From Amphimedon queenslandica (lineage: Eukaryota > Porifera > Demospongiae > Haplosclerida > Niphatidae), in contig NW_003546242.1 in assembly GCF_000090795.2 (NCBI RefSeq), positions 71,134 to 102,102 of the forward strand: 30,969 nucleotides of DNA, read 5' to 3'. A model generated the notes under the pieces. It ran no database searches. It was not told the DNA's origin and worked only from the letters and a program-made list of their open reading frames with translations. Within the stretch, counting starts at the first letter, position 1. Every line of letters starts with the position of its first letter. The position numbers and the translations under genes are program-made. This document shows, one piece after another, positions 11,302-21,600 of this stretch.

Positions 11302-12158
11302 ATGTCTTCCCTAACAGCTGCTCCTGTTTCTAATTCTGTTGAAGCTGCTAACAATTCTGTCATTGTTTTCGTGACAGTGTTTGTTACACTATTTTTTGTT
11401 GCTGCTTCTGGCACCTTCTGTTGTGTATGTGTATGCAATGGCTCCTCTTCCCCTGGCGCAGGCTCCTCTCCACCGAGCAATGACACAAAGAAGAAGGATG
11501 AAAAAACAGATCAGGAGATAAAAGAAAAAAAGGAAGTGCAAATTGATCTGCAAGCTCTTCATTATTATATATTCCAGTCAAATCCGAAGTACATTAGCAC
11601 CATTGAGTTGTCTGGACAGTACTTAAGCGAGTCAGAGGCAGCCAAAAGAGCAGCAAAAGAGAATGGAACTTTATTGAGAACAAATAATGGAAAGGTATGT
11701 AAATGTACATGTATGTATGCATGCTGGTTTTAGATCTAATTGATAAATCACCTTCTGTTAATGTATGTACATGTATGTACAGTAAATGGCAATAATATCA
11801 TTAGTTGTCACTCCCTCTTTCTTGCCAGGTCTACATCAGCACTCCTGGAGGTACACATGCTGAGATTCAGTTCATTAGTGACAATCAAAATCCCAAGACA
11901 GTCACTGACCTCTGGATAAAGAATTCACCTTGTGCCTCATGTTCCCAATCCCTCATTCAATATTTCAAGGATTGTCCAAAGAAGCCTACTATTTATATTG
12001 GACGTATCTGGCATCTCAATGATTCGTTTGATGATCAAGGATTAATTGATATCATTGAGGCTGGATTTACTCTGAGTGTGTGGGGAGAGCTGAATGCACT
12101 ACTGTATGGATCTGGGGACACAACAACAGCCAGCTATCTCAATAAATTGAAAAAATAG
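11302..12158 (+). CDS. Membrane-anchored AID/APOBEC-like cytidine deaminase
   Basis: Two exons, 11302-11694 and 11829-12158, joined in phase 0, give 240 residues. Order: an N-terminal segment of about 20 residues, a hydrophobic helix (V-I-V-F-V-T-V-F-V-T-L-F-F-V) ending in C-C-V-C-V-C that may be palmitoylated, a Ser/Pro then Lys/Glu-rich linker, and a C-terminal deaminase domain. Zinc-site residues read H141-A-E143 and P165-C166-A-S-C169, with 21 residues between E143 and P165. The block L-W-I-K-N-S-P-C resembles the W-x-x-x-S-P-C of AID/APOBEC proteins. The following strand and helix (T-I-Y-I-G-R-I-W ... G-L-I-D-I-I-E-A-G-F) parallel the family's I-F-x-A-R-L-Y ... G-L-R-x-L-x-x-A-G pattern. 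Predicted reaction: deamination of cytosine in nucleic acid. Topology with the enzyme in the cytosol is inferred. The intron falls just before V-Y-I-S-T-P, exactly as in the neighbouring paralogue. Confidence 0.8.
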
Positions 12159-13292
12159 AGTCCTGAAAAGTGAAAATGATTTTGAAAATGATGGTGCATG
12201 CTTCAACAAACATCAGTAGTAACATCCAGTTTTAATGTTATTTCTTATTTTTTCTAAACTAGATAAACAGTCGTATAGTTATTATTAAGATATGCACTCA
12301 TTCTAGCTACACAGCTAGTCTGCTTAGGCATGATTACTAATGAGGTGTAGTAACATCACCTAACCCTCTATTGGGAGTATATTAGAAATATCAAGAAGCA
12401 TGGGATATTATCTTTTGATTGTATACTGGTATGTGAACTAAGCAAAGTGAGCCAGCTTACTATTTAAATGTCAACTCAGTCTTGACAAGACTATTTTTGT
12501 TCTTCCCACCCAATTTATAGTGGTCATTATCTAGGCATGGACATACAACTGCTACATAAGGCCTGGAATCATATTACATTAAATTATTTTAAATTTAACA
12601 GGCCAGACACAGAGCTATTGCTAATGCTGAATTGACTCATGAATATCATTAAATATTGCTCAATACTATAGTGATGGCCAGCAAAGCAAATAACTGGTGT
12701 GAACAGTGTGAATGGTGTGGAAGCAAATGATTGGTTGAATTGTATTGCTGACATCCTGTCAGTATTGTTTGTTATTACATGTACAACTATCATCATAATA
12801 AGTCAATAACAGTTTAAGGCTGCATGAATGATGAGAAATGAAAAAATGGAGTGTTATATACAACTACACCGTTGATTGACTGATTTACTGTTAGTATAAG
12901 ATACTATCAAGATCTATTGATACTATATAGTCCACCCATCATACACATGTCTGTAGCTACTCTATAACCTAATGTAGAATCATACTGTCTAATGACTCCT
13001 AGTCTTAGATTATCTAGCCATGACAGGAACTACTGAAAATGACAACATTAACTACTGTATATCAAACACAGTCTATACGTACCACAAATACAACAGTGTA
13101 ATTAATTATACCATAGCACATGCACAATGTGCAGGGGAATACCCAGGGAAATTTAAGCATGCTACTATTACATCAGCATAATTACAATGATTACTATAAA
13201 TACACACAACTAAAGCATTAACAATACAGCAGGAGTAGTGCAGACTGTGCAGTGTGGCAAATTCATCAGAGTCATTGCAGCTGTAGAGGAAG
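12159..13292 (+). other. Intergenic DNA between the deaminase paralogues
   Basis: This stretch of about 1.1 kb is AT-rich and has stops in all frames at short intervals. I see no exon with conserved-looking sequence, no RNA gene and no clear transposon. Its end carries the promoter of the second deaminase-like gene. Confidence 0.5.
13194..13203 (+). promoter_or_regulatory. TATA-like box of the second deaminase-like gene
   Basis: CTATAAATAC lies about 90 bp before the ATG at 13293, allowing a 5' UTR of about 60 nt. The match to TATAAAT is good, but its use is inferred. Confidence 0.4.
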
Positions 13293-14051
13293 ATGAATCT
13301 TAAAGTACAAGTTCTTGCTCCTGTTTTTGCAGGTCTTCTTCTTCTTATCCTTATTATTACCCTGGCTTTCCTCCTTTATTATAAAATAAAGAGGAGGAGG
13401 AACAAGCAACACCATGTTTGTCTATCTGAGAGTCCTTTCATAGATTCAAAATGGAAGACATATGTACAATTAGACATTGAGGAAAAGGCGAGTCAGAGCA
13501 CTCATGGGTTTCAGAAAGAAAAAAAGAGGAATGGTCAATACATCCCACTACCAGCTTCAAATTATTTCGATGATGTCTACGACAGTCCAGGGGAACTAGA
13601 TGACAGTGAGTATCACAGTGAGTCTGATGCTTGTGACAAAGCTAAGAAGAAGGATGGTAACTTTTTAAGAACTTCAAAAGGAAAGGTACAACTATAAATC
13701 ATACTAATAATGATTAATTATCTCAATTAGGTGTATACAAGTACTCCTGACAGTATCCATGTTGTCATTCAATTCATAAAGGATAAACCATTACCATCAA
13801 ACAACACTGAGCTCTGGATTAAAAAGTCTCCTTGCTCTTCATGCTCCTCCAGACTCCTTGATTTATACAAGTTTTCCCCCAAGCCTACACTCTACATTGG
13901 AGCCATATCACGCCCTCATCATTCAGACGATGACAAAGGATTGATTCAACTCCTAAAGGAAGGCTTTAATATTAAGGTCTGGGATCCACTTGTTGATGAA
14001 AACGATTGTGACGTCAACGAGTACATTAACAACTTAAAGAAGACCATGTGA
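13293..14051 (+). CDS. Membrane-anchored AID/APOBEC-like pseudo-deaminase (catalytic Glu replaced by Val)
   Basis: Two exons, 13293-13685 and 13731-14051, joined in phase 0, give 237 residues. The first exon is exactly as long (393 nt) as that of the upstream paralogue. An N-terminal transmembrane helix (about residues 8-30, rich in Leu/Ile) is followed by K-I-K-R-R-R-N-K, which places the rest in the cytosol. The linker is rich in Tyr, Asp, Glu and Ser and includes Y-V-Q-L and Y-I-P-L. The deaminase-like domain shares V-Y-x-S-T-P, I-Q-F-I, L-W-I-K-x-S-P-C, T-L-Y-I-G and the final N-x-L-K-K with its neighbour. H141, C166 and C169 are kept at identical residue numbers, but position 143 is Val (GTC at 13764-13766) instead of the catalytic Glu. 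Zinc binding may persist while catalysis should be lost. The frame is otherwise intact, so it looks like a maintained protein and not a decayed gene. Confidence 0.78.
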
Positions 14052-14073
14052 ACAAACACTTATCACTTCAAAC

Positions 14074-14079
14074 AATAAA
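14074..14079 (+). terminator. Polyadenylation signal of the second deaminase-like gene
   Basis: AATAAA lies 23 bp after the TGA stop, appropriate for a short 3' UTR. Confidence 0.5.
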
Positions 14080-14190
14080 CACCACATGCATGTATATGTA
14101 GTAGTAATAATCATTAAATTAATGTCTTTGTTTTCCATTTTTAATGTAATATTCAATCTACCACAGTTTAAAATTACCTGTACATACATG

Positions 14191-14352
14191 TACTATATTT
14201 GCCTGATGAGAAGCCCGGGCATTTATTCATTAACAGGGGGAAAAATTGTGTAAAAATAAAAATAGATTGGCTATAATATGTGCATCTATAGTGAGAATAC
14301 TTTAAGGACGGGCGTTGATTTAAGCTGGGCTTCTAATCAGGCAAATACGGTA
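14191..14352. mobile_element. MITE with TTTGCCTGAT inverted ends (copy 1)
   Basis: This is a 162-bp element. The left end reads TACTATATTTGCCTGATGAG. The right end, read on the other strand, is TACCGTATTTGCCTGATTAG, and both continue AAGCCC. The 26-bp ends differ at three positions. The interior shares CATTTATTCATTAACAGG with the element at 29713-29967. No coding capacity, so it is a non-autonomous DNA element. Confidence 0.75.
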
Positions 14353-15094
14353 CATCTTGTGTGCTGAGTCATTAATTTGATAATAATAATAAATATTTTG
14401 CTAAATGTATACAAAAGGCTGTAAGTATAAAAGACATTAAAAGCCAACCTGTACACACGTGTACATGTACATGTACATAAAATAAGGCATAATTCAAAGA
14501 AGAGGAGAGACTTCACTAATATGAACTCATCTCACTCACACATTGCATCTGTATTGTGTGCACAATATAAAATTATGAATATTTTACAAACATGCACATG
14601 TACATGTAAGTGTAGTGTGGCAACAGACAACCTCAGAAGTACTTAATAGATCTTACAGTTCATGAAACTGTTACACTTTGATGCATGTATACCACTTTTA
14701 TATGAGTAGAATATGTGGCCTAGACCAGATACTGGATGTACAGTACATGTATATACAGGACCATACTTAATATGTAAACTGTTATTACTGTACAAGGATT
14801 TATCATAAAAGAATGTGAAACATCCACACAGTAATTAAATTAACAAAGTAATTAGATTTCCTGTCAGCTATGAGATATACATGTTTATAGAATAAATGGT
14901 GACTAGTAGTAAGAGAAGAGAGGTACATGTACAGACAACGTAGCTTGAGTTGGTCCACTGATAACTGTCATATTATACATACATGTAGTTAATATCATAA
15001 AGGAAAGACTTTCTATTGATGATGGGTGCATGAAGAGGCCTCTCCAACTATTGTCTAGTGTCTACACTGTACGTGAACATGTAATGCTTGTGTC
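14353..15094. other. AT-rich intergenic stretch with ACATGTAC repeats
   Basis: I see no gene here. The stretch carries several runs of the self-complementary ACATGTAC unit, for example around 14460-14475 and 14594-14606. This motif recurs across the window outside exons. Confidence 0.45.
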
Positions 15095-15501
15095 TTAGGA
15101 CTCGCTGATGAGTGGGACATGAGTTGCTTCATTTTACATTAATCCATTCAACATTTCACGATACAATTAAGGTACATGTAGAGTACTACATGTACATGTA
15201 CGTGCGGTACAAGTAATTTACAATAATTCAATCACTTACAGGACATTCTCTCATGATAGCCAATGATTTCACTTGAGACACAAGGACCAATCTCCTGCAG
15301 TCCTGCTCTAAGCCTATCCATATTAAGATCAAGAAACGGAGCCAGAAAGCTGCTTATAATCTCAACTATCATCTACATTAACAAAAACAAAGATAAACCA
15401 TCATAAACAGTTTGTTGATAGATCTATAAATACATTTGACTTACATGGATCAACATTATATTCTTTAAAGGTATAGGTGGCTCCTCTGAGTCTATCCACA
15501 T
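15095..15501 (-). CDS. Tentative small three-exon gene of unknown function
   Basis: On the minus strand, 15445-15501 (starting ATG-TGG), 15240-15372 and 15095-15126 join in compatible phases to a protein of about 73 residues. The middle exon is the best supported: it has good TTTTTGTTAATGTAG acceptor and GTAAGT donor sites and an open frame containing F-L-A-P-F-L-D-L-N-M-D-R-L-R-A-G. The last exon has a weak acceptor. The first may be preceded by further exons, since ACACACAG just before its ATG looks like an acceptor. The segment I-P-L-K-N-I-M-L-I-H-M-I-V-E-I-I is hydrophobic. I do not recognise the family. It lies downstream of the PARP gene on the same strand and could instead be part of a longer unseen transcript. 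Confidence 0.3.
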
Positions 15502-15972
15502 TCCTGTGTGTAATACTATATAGTTATAAATTACCACATCTATGTTCATACACCCCATTTTCTTATTCAATTCTTTATCCCTCATATCATATTAATTACA
15601 GACACAAAATCTGCATGTAAACGTAGGTTGGTGGGGCTGGGCTGACTCAAAATGGTTGTGTACGTCTTATAAAAATACATGTATGGCAACTTGGATTATC
15701 AAATGGTGTAATCTTATTGCTATTAGGCATTTTCATTTCTCTTTCGTTTAAATGTTAGGGCTCAATCCCCTCATCCTCCTCCACATACACATGTACGTGT
15801 ACAACTGTACATGCAGGCTTAACACTCACTGATAATTCAATAATTATATTAAGACAATAATTCATATATTTACATCAATTAATACAGCTATTAAATAATG
15901 AATTAGAAATGATCAAGTTGGATTAAATAAATCATGTTTGTTTATAATACAATATTAAAAAGATTAGTAGTT

Positions 15973-18470
15973 TCATTTCTGGGCATATTCAATGACATAC
16001 AATGGTATACAACGATAGCTATTGTAAATTACATATTCTTCGCCAACTGTAACAAATCCCTTTAAATAAAGAGTACATAAAATATATCAACAACTTCAGC
16101 TAATAAATACCTTAACAGAGTCGTAATGTGATCCAGGCTCATTCGATTTTGTTGGTTCACGTGTTAATGCTATATCAATATGTCCTTGACTATACACCTG
16201 CAATGCATATGTAAGTGATAATTAATAAAATGGGATGGCGGGTATTTTAAACGAGTAAATTCTACATCAATCAGTATAAAGTGATTTTCTAACAGTAACA
16301 TATACATGTAATAAAATGAAACACTGCAAAGCTATCTACTCACATGCCATCATTAATGTATTTGATCCAATTAGAGGGCATAAAATAAGGTCCTCATTTT
16401 ATTTTCAGTTAAAAAATATTTTTTTGTATTTTATGCTTGAGGAAAGTTCAAGGAATTATTAAAACTGCTCCAAAAAATTGACGAATAATAACATTATATA
16501 ATTTATAATACATTGTATTAAACTCTCATATGTACATGTGCATACAGCCAGAAATATTGGGAGTTAACTTGGCAACCAGGTGTCATTGAGCATGCTCAGA
16601 ATGAAACAAAATGGTGGACTTTATTTTGGAGGATGCTCATTGCAACTGCCAATTAATCCACAAATTTATATTTGTCCCGCCAATACTTTGGGCTATACGG
16701 TATCTACATGTGCATGTGCTGTGTCTATTAATACAATTTGAAATAATTGCCATAACATGATTTTAAAATGCAAAAATAGAAATAAAATTAGCTTAATGTA
16801 GCATATAGTATATACACGTACACGTACATGTAGTAGATGGTTTTGCTCATTCTGATTCAAATTTATGATACATGACATGTACATGATAATGGACTTAGCT
16901 GGGATGTGGTGTGTACTACTTGTAATTATGTACATGTATGTATTGCTAAACTTCATGCATATAATCTACATGTACAATGTACATTTCAGGCCTTCAGAGT
17001 ACATGATACAGACATTCTGAGGCCACAAGCAGGTTATTTTACATTCTGGATCCCATCTCAGTGTTGCTTTGCAAATAAAGTTAGAACACTTGAAGTGTTG
17101 TACTTGTAGTTTGTATACACACCAAAAACAAGAGTACGTTATATTACACTGTACAGTATACATGTACATGTACAAATGGAGAAGTTAGCATACACATACC
17201 TTAGTATCTCCAAGAATAACTTTGCAGACATACATTGTTCCCGTAGAATAATGGTGACACTTTATAGGTTTATCGCTGATAAAGACAAATGTTAACTAAT
17301 ACATGCATGAGGCAATTATTTTAAATACCTGAAGTATATCCCTCTTCCAAAGTTGCCTCCATGTGTCAGCCTCACGTCCAGTCCCTCCTCACATATAGCA
17401 TTTTTACTACCTTTAGAACAATGATAAAGAAGAGCTTCATTCAGCTTAAAATTCTCTCCTCTCGAATGAATGAGTAGCTTGACTTCACTCAAATATCGTA
17501 TCCATAAATGAAGCGTCTGTATCCTTTCTACTTTCAAGACTTGAAAACCGGAATATTCTAAAGGATATACAACAGTTCTGGCCTCTGGATCTTCAAGACT
17601 GATATTAAATAACTTCGACTCAGACCACCAAGAGGGTGCATCACAAGAAATAAAAGGAACAGATGAGGAAGCTATAAATTGCGTGACGAGAGGTAGAGTT
17701 GATATATCCCCAGTGGATCGAATACAGAACATTGGGATTGAGAGTGAAGACTTGTAGTCTGATTCATCACCATCAGACTTGCTAGTGTCGGTTTTTGTCA
17801 TGGTCTTAGCCTTGGGCTTTTGACGCCGTTTGGATTTCGAACGTGATTTCTTACTACTGGCCGGTTGCTTTACAGTAGAGAGTGGAGTAGGTACATGTAC
17901 ACTATTTATATCCGAAGGTGTGGGAGTGATAGAATGATTGGTAAGTGATGTGTTGGGAGTATATGTAGTAGAGTGAGACATGACTGAACAAACAGGAGTA
18001 CAAGTATTGATAGGAGTCCTACATCCAGGTGAGGTGGTTGCATGTGGATTAACAGATTTAAGGACTGACGACTGTTGAGCTGTAATGCCGCCATTCGATT
18101 GAAGTGCCACTTGATAATTTTTATCAAAGGCAGGTGAACCATTCCCTTTATTACCCGTATTGCTGGTACATGTACTGCATTTACTACATCCTGATGCAGG
18201 GAAATGCAAGCCACCAGTTTTAATCTTTATAGTAGGGTTCGTCAGCCATCCTTTCTTTGGTTCAAAGGCGGTAACCAGAACATCGTCGTCATCTATATCT
18301 GATGACAAAATACGATGCCGTTTTCTAGAAGGAGGATTTAATAAATTTGTACCAGATATTGAAGCACCCATGCTTCCTTCACTGTCTATTATAATGACTT
18401 CGTTGTCTTTTGGTCGAGCTTCTGGTTCATCTTCATCATCATCGATGATAATGACCACTTTTTCCGCCAT
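15973..18470 (-). CDS. PARP-family ADP-ribosyltransferase with N-terminal SUMO-interaction-like motifs
   Basis: Four minus-strand exons, 17329-18470, 17200-17275, 16111-16197 and 15973-16059, join cleanly to 463 residues. The N-terminal 230 residues are low-complexity: two hydrophobic-acidic motifs (V-V-I-I-I-D-D-D-E-D and V-I-I-I-D-S-E-G), then basic clusters R-K-R-H-R and K-K-S-R-S-K-S-K-R-R that suggest nuclear import. The C-terminal part is a PARP catalytic domain. The NAD-binding His is in L-L-Y-H-C-S-K-G-S, the Tyr in G-R-G-I-Y-F, L-T-R-E-P-T-K and H-Y-D-S-V follow, and the last strand reads G-E-E-Y-V-I-Y with Glu in the catalytic position. The triad is thus H-Y-E, which in known families permits poly- or mono-ADP-ribosylation. 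The usual His-Gly is His-Cys here. No WWE, macro or zinc-finger domain was seen. The ATG chosen is the first in frame. Confidence 0.85.
16198..17199 (-). other. PARP intron containing a degenerate inverted-repeat element
   Basis: This is the intron of about 1 kb between PARP exons 2 and 3. It includes a probable MITE at about 16540-16702, whose right end GGGCTATACGGTA resembles the other TACCGTAT-ended elements and whose left end is degenerate. It also has several ACATGTAC runs (16805-16832, 16970-16984, 17158-17173). I see no coding exon. Confidence 0.45.
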
Positions 18471-18646
18471 TTAATAAAAACTTGATAAAAATAATAATTA
18501 ATTAATTGTCAATATGCCACACCTACCTGTTTGTCATTATCACGTGATTGTTAAAATGTCACGTGATGAAGAAGTAATGAGCCACGCCTTCTTAAAATGC
18601 ATGATCACGTGATTAAAGGTTAGTTTGGAATTTACAAACAAGAAAG
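18471..18646. promoter_or_regulatory. Divergent promoter of PARP and SERINC with three TCACGTGAT boxes
   Basis: Only 176 bp separate the ATGs of two divergently transcribed genes. Within this are three CACGTG E-boxes with identical flanks: ATCACGTGAT at 18539-18548, TCACGTGAT at 18559-18567, and ATCACGTGAT at 18604-18613. TCACGTGA is the preferred site of MITF/TFE and USF-type bHLH-zip factors. No strong TATA box is visible on the SERINC side. Shared regulation of both genes is inferred. Confidence 0.65.
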
Positions 18647-21600
18647 ATGTGTTGCTTGGAGCTGTTGTGTTGCTGTCTTGGCCCTAAGGCTTGTGGGATA
18701 TGCTGTCCTGGTGATAATATCAATGCCAAGTCCTCGATAACCACTCGTTTCATGTACATTGCCTTCTTAGTCTTTGTTGTTATCGTATCCTCTATACTTC
18801 TTGCACCCTCCATTGGAACTGCTGTTGAGCATGTAAGTGAACCTTTTATTGGATTTTGATTATTCTTCCTACCATTTCTACCCTTTCTCCTACAGTCTTT
18901 TCTCTGTAAGCTCAATATTGATCTACCAGAAGCGACAATTATACCAGAGTCAGCTACTCTCCCGGGTGGTCCTACTTTCACTACTACTGTCCTTCCCGAT
19001 AACGTTACTGTATATGATGAGTCTGCAGTCTGTCGTATTATATTTGGTTATACGTCAGTCTATAGGATATGTATGGGCACTGCCTCTTTCTTCTTTGTTA
19101 TGATGTTAATGATGTTGTGTGTCTTTAGCAGTCGTGATCCTAGAGCTTACATTCAAAATGGGTTAGTCTATTCAAATTATGCTTTATTAGAGCATATCAT
19201 ACTCTTGAGTATCTGATTTTGAAATTGAACTATGTCAAAGTTATTTTTCTGCCATTTTAAATAACTTGTACACAGTACATACTGGTTGTACATGTACTGA
19301 TCGATGTACATGTATGTCCATGTAGTTAATTTTATCAATCATGAATTGTATGTAGTTTTATATACATGTACATTTCAATACTTGTCTTATTATGTCTAGT
19401 CATTTTGATCACTCATTGTTGTCACATGATGCTCCTAATATAGTATTGTGTTTATTATGGCATTCATGAATGATGATTAATGTTCACGTTAATGTAGTAG
19501 CATATGACTGGCATCTGTCTGATTGTTGATAGACTCTCATCCTGTTCCCTTATAACTATGTTGCCTTCTTTTCATTGATCATGTACATGTACTAATTGAT
19601 TAAAGTAATTTGTATATTTGAAACTACAGAAGTTTTGTTATTATTTTGAATTAAAACTTGCATGTCTTTAACATTATTTATTATTAGGTTTTGGTGTATC
19701 AAGTGGACAATAGTAATTGCTATTGTTATTGCTTTCTTCTTTATCCCTCGTCATGGACTAGTTTTCTCCCAAGGTATACACTATTTTTTATGTACATGTA
19801 CGTGTACATGTATTGGAATTTTTTATGCAAATGATATTTCTATCCTTTACATGTACTGTATTTTACTGATTGAATGCCTGGGCGTTTATTTCTTAGCAGC
19901 AAAAAAATTTGTTAAAAAAATAATAAAAAGGGACCTTGAGCGGGAATCAAACCCCCAACTCTGAGCAAGTCAGACGAGGCTCTAACTATTAAGCACTTTG
20001 GAGCTATCTCAACAGTGGGGCATTATTTTTGGTAGAAATATGCGTATCTATAGCTAGAATATATTAATGACAGGCGTTTATTTGGACCAGGCGTTTATAT
20101 GGTGAAATACAGTACATGTATACTTTAGATTTCAAGTAAATTGAGTATAATGAGCATACCTCTTTTTAAAACTTCATTTACATTTACATGTGTGTAGTGT
20201 AAATTTAGTCTGTTCTTTTTCTATTGGGGCATGTCTCTATGTACTGTACATACATGTACATGTACATGGAGGCCATTTCATCTCTCACTTTTTGTACATT
20301 ACACCTCTGTACATATGTCACCTCCATTACTGGTACAAGGCAGAGCCCCTTTAATATTTTACACTCGTTTACACGTATACACATAGTTACACTTATGTTA
20401 GTGTTTAAAGTACATTGTGTATTGTATTTTTGGTCAGAGCTTTGCTGCCATATACATGTACATATTTTCTATTATGCATTAGCTCTTTGATGCGTGCATT
20501 ATGTAGTGGACCAAACATACGAAAAGTATATTAAAGAAAAACAACCGTTTAAATACAAAACCCAAATATCTAGAATTATCTAGAGTGTACATATGTGTAG
20601 AATTGTCTAGAATGTTCTAGAGTGTACATGTACATGCTAGTGTAGGCTAAACAATAATCAATCATCAATAATAATAATAATAACAATAATAATAATGAGT
20701 CAACAGTTACACCACACATTACATGTACACGTAGCTGAAAACAGAATATTTTTGTACAATTTTTGTGGAAACCGTATGCATATGCACACGGAGAATAAAG
20801 TAATTTTATTATGAATAATTTTATTTCTTTTTTTAGTGAGTCTTGTTATTGGAATGATCGGTGCTTTCATTTTCATTATATTACAAGTTGTATTCCTCAT
20901 TGACTTTGCACACAACTGGGCTGAATCATGGTACAATACATAATTACATTGTTGTATGAAACTAATTATTCTATGTTGTTATTATTGTTATGTTATTGTT
21001 GTTTATTCTTTATTAATTTTGTTGCTTTGTTTTTAATTGTTATACATGTACATGTAGGTTGGATAAACAAAAAGAAACTGAAAATAATTTGTGGTACGTA
21101 GCTCTCCTAATACCAACAATCATATTCTATTTAATTGCACTGGTTGGAATCATTCTATTATTTGTTTTCTTTGTCAGAGTAAGTTTTATTTCCATTATAT
21201 ATATTGCTCATTACCTGTTTGTATTCATAGCCTGGTGGATGTGGTTTGAATATATTCTTCTTGTGCTCTATATTTATTCTGAGTGTTGCGGTATCTATTA
21301 TTGCTATATTGCCTCCAGTACAGAATGGTATGATGAGTTATTACTTTATTATTTTGAAGAGACATGTTTCTATTTTATCTTAATTTTATTTTTGATATAG
21401 CTCAACCCACAAGTGGTCTTTTGCAAGCATCAATTGTTGCTCTGTACACAACTTATTTAACTTATTCTGCTCTTTCTAATGAACCTTATGGAGAAGGTAT
21501 GCGTGTATACCCAAGAGTGGCATGATGTACTCAATATGTGCATTATAATGTGAATTGCGAATTTTAAAATTTGTTTTCCTCCTCGTGCAATTAATAATTG

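Noticed and set aside
16693..17175. Several small open frames in the PARP intron
   Set aside because: Composed largely of translated ACATGTAC repeats, with no conserved-looking residues or proper splice context.
18160..18474. Plus-strand open frame of about 100 residues opposite the PARP first exon
   Set aside because: Shadow of the Asp/Ser-rich PARP N-terminus; low-complexity product.
19930..20010. A functional tRNA gene on the minus strand
   Set aside because: The B box is good, but the 5' and 3' ends do not pair into an acceptor stem and the A-box region has an insertion, so I call it tRNA-derived.
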